The translations under genes were made by a program, and so were the position numbers. The notes beneath the pieces were generated by a model, which searched no databases, was not told the DNA's origin, and saw only the letters and a list, made by a program, of their open reading frames with translations. From the NCBI GenBank assembly GCA_023265155.1, contig JAHFUL010000012.1:1-38696 (forward strand): a DNA stretch of 38,696 bases, read 5' to 3'. The stretch is from Acidobacteriota bacterium. GTDB taxonomy: Bacteria; Acidobacteriota; Vicinamibacteria; Vicinamibacterales; CAVVIG01. Positions 27,662-35,482 of the stretch are shown here, piece after piece (the stretch's first letter is position 1; each line of letters begins with the position of its first letter).

Positions 27662-29451
27662 ACGTCCTCGGACTCAACGCCTATCACGGCGACGTGTCGG
27701 CGGCGCTCGTCGTCGACGGACGGCTGATTGCGGCGGTCGAGGAGGAGCGCTTCCGACGGATCAAGCACTGCGCCGGCTTCCCCCATCAATCGGCGGCGTC
27801 CTGTCTCCGGCTGGGCGGCCTCGAGGCCGCGGATGTCGACCTCTTTGCGGTGTCACGCGATCCAAAGGCGCACTGGTGGCGGAAGGCGTTGTTTCTGGCG
27901 AGGCACCGCCCTCGCGCAACGGTGTCCGACCGCGTGAAGAACCTGGCTCGCCTGCGCGGCCTCCCGGAGACCCTCGCCCAATCCCTGAAGCTCGATCCAG
28001 CAACTGTCAAGGACAGAATGCGGTTCATCGAGCATCATCCCGCGCATCTGGCCAGCGCCGCGTTCGTCAGTCCGTTCGACGAGGCTGCGGTGTGCGCGAT
28101 CGACGGGTTCGGAGACTTCGTGAGCACGTCGTGGGGCCGCGTTCGCGGGACAGCCCTGACGGTCGATCGTCGCATCTTCTTTCCACATTCCCTTGGCCTG
28201 CTGTACCTGGCGATTACGCAGTATCTCGGCTTCCCGAAATACGGCGACGAATTCAAGGTCATGGGTCTCGCGCCTTACGGCGAGCCACGACTGGTCGCCA
28301 AGCTGAACGAGCTCGTGCACCTGCGAGACGAAGGCGCCTTCGAGCTCGACCTGACGTACTTCTCGCACTGGTCGGAAGGTGTCCAGATGACGTGGGACGA
28401 TGGAGAGCCGCTAATCGGGCAAGTGTTCACGCCGAAGCTCGAAGCGTTGCTCGGACCACGTCGCCGCCCCGACGAACCGGTGCTGCCGCTGCACGAGGCG
28501 ATCGCCGCGTCGCTTCAAGCGGTCTTCGAGGATGCGGAATTCCATGTCCTGACGCACGTGCAGAAGACGACCGGGGCGACGAACCTGTGTCTGGCGGGCG
28601 GCTGCGCCATGAACAGCGTGGCAAACGGCAAGATCCGTGAGCGCACCCGCTTCCGGAATGTGTTCATCCAGCCCGCATCGGGCGATAACGGCACGTCGCT
28701 CGGCGCGGCGTTCGCGGCGTCGCATCAGGCCTCGTCCTGTCCGCGCTCGTTCGTGATGGAGCACTCCTACTGGGGCCCGGCTGCCGACGACGCGGCGGTC
28801 GCCGCGGCGGTGGATCGGCAGCGCCATGTCTTCGACTCGCATGGATGCGCGCATCGGACCTGGAACGACGCCGATGCTCTCGACGCCTGGACCGCGGCGC
28901 AGCTGGCGGGCGGGCGGGTTGTCGGCTGGTTCCAGGGTCGAATGGAGTGGGGCGCCCGCGCGCTCGGCAACCGCAGCATCCTCGCGGACCCCAGGCGGGC
29001 GGATATGCGCGACACCATCAATACGCGCATCAAGTTCAGAGAGAAGTTCCGTCCGTTCGCGCCATCGATCCTCGAAGAGCGGCTGGACGATTACTTCGTC
29101 GGGGCGTCCGCCGACCCCTACATGCTGCAGGTCTATCCTGTGCGTTCCGACAAGCAGAGCGTCGTGCCAGCCGTGACCCACGTGGACGGATCGGGACGGC
29201 TCCAGACGGTGTCCGAGCGGTCGAACCCCCGGTACTGGCGGCTCATCAAGGCCTTCGAGCGCATCACCGGCGTGCCGATCGTGCTGAACACGTCGTTCAA
29301 TGAAAACGAACCGATCGTGCTCACGCCCCACCAGGCGATCGACTGCTTTCTTCGAACGCACATGGACGTGCTGGTCATCGGCGATCACGTGCTGGAGCGA
29401 ACGAGGGTGCCCGTCACTCGGCCCCTGCATCACCTGACTGGAGTTGTGTAA
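27658..29451 (+). CDS. Carbamoyltransferase (NodU/CmcH family)
   Basis: 597 aa; MNVLGLNAYHGDVSAALVVDGRLIAAVEEERFRRIKHCAGFP; MRFIEHHPAHLASAAFVSPFDEAAVCAIDGFGD; LCLAGGCAMNSVANGKI; WFQGRMEWGARALGNRSILADPR; VLNTSFNENEPIV. Confidence 0.96.
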   Translation: MNVLGLNAYHGDVSAALVVDGRLIAAVEEERFRRIKHCAGFPHQSAASCLRLGGLEAADVDLFAVSRDPKAHWWRKALFLARHRPRATVSDRVKNLARLRGLPETLAQSLKLDPATVKDRMRFIEHHPAHLASAAFVSPFDEAAVCAIDGFGDFVSTSWGRVRGTALTVDRRIFFPHSLGLLYLAITQYLGFPKYGDEFKVMGLAPYGEPRLVAKLNELVHLRDEGAFELDLTYFSHWSEGVQMTWDDGEPLIGQVFTPKLEALLGPRRRPDEPVLPLHEAIAASLQAVFEDAEFHVLTHVQKTTGATNLCLAGGCAMNSVANGKIRERTRFRNVFIQPASGDNGTSLGAAFAASHQASSCPRSFVMEHSYWGPAADDAAVAAAVDRQRHVFDSHGCAHRTWNDADALDAWTAAQLAGGRVVGWFQGRMEWGARALGNRSILADPRRADMRDTINTRIKFREKFRPFAPSILEERLDDYFVGASADPYMLQVYPVRSDKQSVVPAVTHVDGSGRLQTVSERSNPRYWRLIKAFERITGVPIVLNTSFNENEPIVLTPHQAIDCFLRTHMDVLVIGDHVLERTRVPVTRPLHHLTGVV

Positions 29452-30417
<966 letters not shown>

Positions 30418-30429
30418 CTCGCTTCATGG

Positions 30430-30668
30430 CCTTGTCGCCAGCTCACTCCGTCACCACGTCGCCCCATCACTCCATGACCCCGTCGCCCCATCACTCCATG
30501 ACCCCGTCGCCCCATCACTCCATGACCACGTTGCCCCATCACTCCATGACCCTGTCACCTCGTCACCCCATCACCCCATCACTCCATCACTCCATGACCA
30601 CGTCGCCCCATCACTCCATGACCCTGTCACCTCGTCACCCCATCACCCCATCACTCCATCACTCCTTC
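30430..30668. repeat. Degenerate period-8 tandem array (CCCCATCA / CTCCATGA family), about 30 units, with 24-bp and 72-bp higher-order repeats
   Basis: Read directly as octads: ccttgtcg ccagctca ctccgtca ccacgtcg ccccatca ctccatga ccccgtcg ccccatca ...; a 72-bp unit at 30526-30597 recurs from 30598. Confidence 0.93.
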
Positions 30669-30673
30669 CGTTG

Positions 30674-31909
30674 ATGCACATCTCGTTCTTCAACCGGTCC
30701 TACTGGCCAGACCAGGCCGCGACCGGTCAGCTGCTGACCGAGCTCGCCGAGGATCTGGTCGCGCGACATGGGTGCGAGGTGTCGGTGGTGGCCGGGCGGG
30801 CCGTTCATGGCGCGGAGGCGAGCGCGCGAAGTGCGAGGCTGGTCAGCCGGGAAACCCGGAACGGTGTGACGATTCTTCGCGCGAACGGGACACGCTTCTG
30901 GCCAGGGCGATTGGCTGGCCGGGCCGCGAATTACCTCACGTACTTCGGTTCATCCAATCTGGCGGGCCGGTATCTGGCGAGGCCCGACGTGGTGGTGGCG
31001 CTGACCGATCCACCGATCGTGGGCCTTGCCGGCCTCTGGACCGCACGGCGCGCAGGCGCGCGGTTCGTATTTCTCTGCGAGGACGTGTTTCCGGAGGTTA
31101 CCTCGCTCCTCGAGCATTTTCACAGCTCGTCTGTCAATCGCGCGCTCGACCGCGTCAACCGGCGCCTCATCGGTCAGGCCGACGCCGTGGTGGTGCTGGG
31201 AGAGCGCATGCGCCGCCGGCTCGTCGAAGAGAAGGGCGCCGACCCGTCGAAGATTGAGGTCATTCACAACTGGGCCGACTGCGAGGCGATTATTCCAGGC
31301 CCGCGGGACAACGCGTTTTCACGCGAACATGGACTGACCGGCCGGTTCGTGCTCATGCACTCCGGGAATGTCGGCATGTCCCAGAACCTCGACGTCCTCA
31401 TCGAGGCCGTGTCGCGCCTGACGTCGAAGGACAAGCTCGTCGTTGCCATTGTCGGGGAGGGCGCCCGTCGGAGATCCCTCGAGATAGATGTCGCGCGGCG
31501 AGGCCTTGCGAACGTCCGGTTCTTTCCGTATCAGCCCAAGGCCAGACTTGCAGAGTCATTCGCGACCGCGGACGCGTTTCTCGTGTCGCTGAAGGCAGGA
31601 ATAGAGGGCTACATCGTTCCCAGCAAGCTCTACGGCATTCTGGCCGCCGGCAGACCGTACGTCGCGGCCGTCGACGCGAGCTGCGAGGTGGCGGCGATCG
31701 CCAGGGAGCATCACTGCGGCGTGCCGGCGACCCCGGGTGACCCTGACGCGCTCGCGAAAGCCGTTGCGGCGCTCTACGACGACCCAGGGCAGGCGCGCGT
31801 CATGGGCGAGAACGCGCGCAAAGCGGCGTGGCAGTTCGACCGTCGCGCGGCGGTCCAGCGCTATTACGACCTCCTCCTCCGCGTGACTGGTGTGGCGCGA
31901 GCAGCATGA
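30674..31909 (+). CDS. Glycosyltransferase (family 4, WcaI-like)
   Basis: MHISFFNRSYWPDQAATGQLLTELAEDLVARHGCEVSVVAG; FVFLCEDVFPEVTSLLEHF; FVLMHSGNVGMSQNLDVLIEAVSRL; VPSKLYGILAAGRPYVAAVDASCEVA. Confidence 0.92.
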   Translation: MHISFFNRSYWPDQAATGQLLTELAEDLVARHGCEVSVVAGRAVHGAEASARSARLVSRETRNGVTILRANGTRFWPGRLAGRAANYLTYFGSSNLAGRYLARPDVVVALTDPPIVGLAGLWTARRAGARFVFLCEDVFPEVTSLLEHFHSSSVNRALDRVNRRLIGQADAVVVLGERMRRRLVEEKGADPSKIEVIHNWADCEAIIPGPRDNAFSREHGLTGRFVLMHSGNVGMSQNLDVLIEAVSRLTSKDKLVVAIVGEGARRRSLEIDVARRGLANVRFFPYQPKARLAESFATADAFLVSLKAGIEGYIVPSKLYGILAAGRPYVAAVDASCEVAAIAREHHCGVPATPGDPDALAKAVAALYDDPGQARVMGENARKAAWQFDRRAAVQRYYDLLLRVTGVARAA

Positions 31910-32511
31910 TCAAGCGACTGTTCGATGTGCTGTTGTCCGGCGTGGGTCTGTTCGTGTCAGCTCCCGTCTGGTGGGCGATTGCGCTCGCGATCAAGCTCGA
32001 GGACGGTGGGCCGATCTTCTTCGCGCAGTCGCGAGTCGGGCGCGGCGGCGGCGTGTTCATGGCCCTGAAGTTCCGGTCGATGATTCCTGACGCCGAGCGG
32101 GACACTGGCGCTGTCCAGGCGGCCACCGCCGATCCACGGATCACGCGGACTGGACGGTTCATGCGAGCCACGGCGATGGACGAGTTGCCGCAGCTCTGGA
32201 ACATTCTCGTGGGAGACATGAGCTTCGTCGGGCCCAGGCCCTTGCGACCGGGCGAAGTCGACGTCCGCGGCGACGGGACGCTCGTCGCCCTCAGCGATGT
32301 GCCCGGCTATGTGGAGCGGCACCGCGTACGGCCGGGACTGACCGGATTGACACAGGTCTATGCGCCTCGCGACATCGCGCGCCACAACAAGTTCAGGCTC
32401 GATCGCCTCTATCTCAAGCGGGCCGGCCTCTGTCTCGATCTCAAGTTGATCCTGCTCTCGTTCTGGATCAGCTGGCGCGGTCAGTGGGAAGCGCCCAAGC
32501 GGAACATCTAG
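31906..32511 (+). CDS. Sugar transferase (monotopic phosphoglycosyl transferase, WcaJ/PglC-like)
   Basis: KRLFDVLLSGVGLFVSAPVWWAIALAIKLEDGGPIFFAQSRVGRGGGVFMALKFRSM; DELPQLWNILVGDMSFVGPRPLRPGE; RPGLTGLTQV. Confidence 0.95.
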   Translation: MIKRLFDVLLSGVGLFVSAPVWWAIALAIKLEDGGPIFFAQSRVGRGGGVFMALKFRSMIPDAERDTGAVQAATADPRITRTGRFMRATAMDELPQLWNILVGDMSFVGPRPLRPGEVDVRGDGTLVALSDVPGYVERHRVRPGLTGLTQVYAPRDIARHNKFRLDRLYLKRAGLCLDLKLILLSFWISWRGQWEAPKRNI

Positions 32512-32648
32512 CAGTCCGTGGCGCACGTGCGTTGCCGCTCGAAGAAGGGGTCAGACCCCTTTGCGATGGCCGAAAACAACGGGGGGTCTGACCCCTTCTC
32601 TGCCTGGGCCTAGGACTGCAACAGCCCGATATGACTTTCACCACGGGC
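32508..32648 (-). repeat. Composite palindromic intergenic element, copy B (inverted relative to copy A)
   Basis: Reverse complement gcccgtggtgaaagtcatatcgggctgttgcagtcctaggc...ggggtcagacccc...gttttcggcc...caaaggggtctgacccctt...ttcgagcggcaac...gcgccacggactgctag aligns with copy A over its whole length; first 36 nt identical. Confidence 0.93.
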
Positions 32649-32684
32649 TGATAGCGTGAGCCGCCTCCGCATAAAGAACGCCTT

Positions 32685-32690
32685 TATAAT
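32685..32690 (+). promoter_or_regulatory. Possible -10 element upstream of the flavoprotein gene
   Basis: Exact TATAAT 36 nt upstream of the ATG at 32727; no convincing -35 seen, so weak evidence. Confidence 0.3.
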
Positions 32691-32726
32691 GTTCAAAGGT
32701 CGTCTAGTCTCCTGAAACATCTGGTC

Positions 32727-33899
32727 ATGACACATCTGGCGGTGGATGTCCTCGTTGCAGGCGCCGGGCCTGCCGGACTCTTTGCTGCGGAGCGCCTCGC
32801 CAGGAGCGGCGCGCACGTTCTCGTCTGCGAAGAGCACGAGCACGTCGGCGATCCGGTTCACTGCACGGGCATTCTGGCGTCCGAGAGCTTTGCCGAGTTC
32901 GATCTTCCGCGCGACCCTGCCCTGAACACTCTGTCGGCTGCCCGGTTCGTCTCCCCTTCTGGGCTCACCGTACCGTACGCGAGCCAGGTGCCCGTCGCGA
33001 CCGTGATCGATCGGCCGGCGTTCGATCGCGCGCTGGCCGCCCGTGCGATGGCGGCCGGAGCGACGATCATGACCGGTGCCCGCGTCGCTTCCCTCGAAAC
33101 GGATGCGAACGAGGTGCGCGCCATCGTTGGAGAACGGTTCGTCAGCGCCCGCCTGGCGGTGCTCGCGTGCGGGGCCACCTACGCGCTTCAGCGCCGGTTG
33201 GGCCTCGGCCTGCCTGCGTTGCATCTGCAGACCGCACAGGCCGAGCTACCCGCCGTGACGCCGCCCCTGGATGTGGAGTTGCACTTCGGCCGGCTCGTGG
33301 CACCGGACGGCTTCGCATGGGTCGTGCCCGTGTACCGGCCTTCAGGCGCTGCCAGTGTCCGGATAGGCGTCATGGCCTCAATGGATGCGGCCGGCTGCTA
33401 TCGCCGATTCCTCGCCCGGGTGCGCGATCGCTGTGGAGTGTCTGCCGCGGCTTGTACGCCGCGTCAGAAGATCCTGCCGCTCGGCTCCATCGAGAGCATC
33501 TATGCCAACCGGCTCCTTGTCGTCGGCGATGCGGCCGGGCTCGTCAAGCCGACGACCGGCGGCGGTATCTACTACAGCATCCTGAGTGCGGCGTTGGCCG
33601 CAGACACCGGCAGCGAGGCGCTTCGCCGCGATCGTCTGGACGCGGCCGCTCTCGCCGGGTACGAGGACGCCTGGCGCGTCCGGATTGCCGACGAGCTGCA
33701 GACGCAAGCCGAGTTGCGGCGGGCGGTCACGCGCCTATCGGACGACGAGATTGACGGGTTTTTCAACCTGGCACTCACCGACGGCATCATGCCGATCGTG
33801 CGATCGACGATGCGGTTCAATCAGCACCGCGATCTGATTCGGGCGCTCTTCCGGCACCCTCCCGCGAGACAGTTCCTCTTTCGCTCGATCGTGAGCTGA
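32727..33899 (+). CDS. FAD-dependent oxidoreductase, geranylgeranyl reductase family-like
   Basis: DVLVAGAGPAGLFAAERLARSGAHVLVCEEHEHVGDPVHCTGILASESFAEFDLP; RLLVVGDAAGLVKPTTGGGIYYSILSAALAADT. Confidence 0.88.
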   Translation: MTHLAVDVLVAGAGPAGLFAAERLARSGAHVLVCEEHEHVGDPVHCTGILASESFAEFDLPRDPALNTLSAARFVSPSGLTVPYASQVPVATVIDRPAFDRALAARAMAAGATIMTGARVASLETDANEVRAIVGERFVSARLAVLACGATYALQRRLGLGLPALHLQTAQAELPAVTPPLDVELHFGRLVAPDGFAWVVPVYRPSGAASVRIGVMASMDAAGCYRRFLARVRDRCGVSAAACTPRQKILPLGSIESIYANRLLVVGDAAGLVKPTTGGGIYYSILSAALAADTGSEALRRDRLDAAALAGYEDAWRVRIADELQTQAELRRAVTRLSDDEIDGFFNLALTDGIMPIVRSTMRFNQHRDLIRALFRHPPARQFLFRSIVS

Positions 33900-33962
33900 G
33901 CGCTCCGCGCGCGCGCTCCCTACCGCACTTTTCACGTGGGTGTAGGTGAGGAGCTGTTGGTG

Positions 33963-34100
33963 GGTCCTTGGTCCTTTGTTCGGAGTCCTTGGTCCGTCGC
34001 TTGGTCCCTGGTCGTCCTTGGTCCTTGGTACTTGGTCGTACCCGTTCCGTCGGTCCAAAAGGACGGACGGAGGAACCAAGGACGAAGGACTCAGGACGAC
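33963..34100. repeat. Degenerate period-7 array (GTCCTTG)n followed by inverse-complement heptads (GACGAAG/AACCAAG)n; inverted-array hairpin
   Basis: gtccttg gtccttt gttcgga gtccttg gtccgtc gcttggtc cctggtc gtccttg gtccttg gtacttg gtcgta ... ggaacca aggacga aggactc aggacga. Confidence 0.85.
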
Positions 34101-34125
34101 GTGCTACACCGAAGAGCAAACAGCT

Positions 34126-34161
34126 CTAATCCCTAATCCCCAATCCCTAGTCCCCAGTCCC
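34126..34161. repeat. Short period-7 array (AATCCCT/AATCCCC/AGTCCCC)
   Basis: aatccct aatcccc aatccct agtcccc agtcccc read directly; overlaps the 3' end of the convergent ligase gene. Confidence 0.85.
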
Positions 34162-35403
34162 CTCTTCCTGGTGAACCGCCAGTGCCGCGCAGACGGCGAA
34201 GAGCACGCCGTTGGCGGGCATGCGCAAGCCCGTCTCCCACAGACTCTGCACGGCGACGGCGATGAGACTGGCGGCGGCGCCTGCTCGTATCCAGAAGAGC
34301 ACCGTGGTGTCGCGCCTGAGGCGTTCGGTGAGCAGGAGGAGCAGGGCGATGACCGCCGAGAACGCAGGAAGCCCGACCAGAAGGCCCCCCTCAGCGGCGA
34401 TCTGCAGGTACTGGTTGTGCGCCTGGTTGAACAGGAGCTGCCGATCGCCCTGCTGATACACCAGCATGGCCCTGTTGAACGTGCCGGTCCCGGTGCCCGT
34501 GCCCGCGAAATCGCGCACAATCGGCAAGGTCTGCCGCCAGATCTCCGTCCGCTCGGTGCCGAGCTCGAGCGCTTCGGCAAAGCGCGTGGCCAGCTGATCG
34601 AAGTTTGCGAGATAGGTCGCGATGACGAGCGCGAAGACCGCCGCTCCGGCGAGCCACTTCGCCCTGACGGCGCCGAGCTTCGTCCGCGCCAGCGCGAAGC
34701 CTGTGACGGTCGCCACGACGAGACCGATCACCCCCGAGCGCGACAGCGAGACGAAGAGCGCCGACACCATCGTGACGCCAGCGCCCGACTGCCAGATGGC
34801 CGTCGAATCCAGGGCGCGGACGAGGGCACGATCGCTCGTCGACTGGCGGTGCATCCGGGCGCGCACGTGCGCCATCAGGTAGCCGCAGGTGAGGGGAATG
34901 GCGAGGATCAGCCAGGTGGCCATGTGGTTCCGATTGACGAACGGGCCGAACGGACGCGCGCTCGCGTCTTCCGGACGCCAGAACCCATAAATCAGGAGGG
35001 GCGAGGTGGCGAGCTGCACGGACGCGACGACCGAGACTGCTAAACCGAGCCAGGCGACCGATCGGACGACCTGGCGGACGCCGCCGCGCTCGAAGACACG
35101 GCGGGCGAGCCAGAACGACGAAATCAGCATCCCCAGGTACGCGACGCTCACCGCTGTTCCGGCCGGACTGATGCTCAACGGCCGGCGCGATGGGGCCGCG
35201 TCCGGGTTCTCGACCAGCAAGGCATGGTCGAGTCCATCCAGGTGAGGTGACAGCGTGGCGCGTGCGCCGGGCGGCAGAGGCAAGAGCTGAACCGTGACGA
35301 CGAGGAGACAGATGACAAGGGCGGCGTCGAGCGGCGAGTGCGCGCCGAAGATCGGCGGGCGGATGATGATCAGGCCGGCGAGGAGAAAGACGGCGAGCGG
35401 CAC
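34147..35403 (-). CDS. O-antigen ligase/polymerase family membrane protein (Wzy_C/WaaL-like)
   Basis: 418 aa polytopic; FVNRNHMATWLILAIPLTCGYLMAH; GTGTGTFNRAMLVYQQGDRQLLFNQAHNQYLQIAAEGGLLVGLPAFSAV (ligase-type signature). The true start may lie upstream of 35403. Confidence 0.88.
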   Translation of the reverse strand: MPLAVFLLAGLIIIRPPIFGAHSPLDAALVICLLVVTVQLLPLPPGARATLSPHLDGLDHALLVENPDAAPSRRPLSISPAGTAVSVAYLGMLISSFWLARRVFERGGVRQVVRSVAWLGLAVSVVASVQLATSPLLIYGFWRPEDASARPFGPFVNRNHMATWLILAIPLTCGYLMAHVRARMHRQSTSDRALVRALDSTAIWQSGAGVTMVSALFVSLSRSGVIGLVVATVTGFALARTKLGAVRAKWLAGAAVFALVIATYLANFDQLATRFAEALELGTERTEIWRQTLPIVRDFAGTGTGTGTFNRAMLVYQQGDRQLLFNQAHNQYLQIAAEGGLLVGLPAFSAVIALLLLLTERLRRDTTVLFWIRAGAAASLIAVAVQSLWETGLRMPANGVLFAVCAALAVHQEEGTGD

Positions 35404-35482
35404 GAGCGTCCAGGCGTAGAGGCCTCCGAAGGCGAAGAGCGCCCAGGCGACGGCCGCGACGAGCGGCCAGGCGGGGGCGGGT

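Noticed and set aside
30430-30668. CRISPR array interpretation of the repeats at 30.4 kb
   Set aside because: Units are contiguous octads without unique spacers and there are no cas genes.
33900-33925. GC-rich hairpin gagcgctccgcgcgcgcgctc as an intrinsic terminator after the flavoprotein gene
   Set aside because: No clear U-tract follows, and alternating GC is common in this genome; not strong enough to call.
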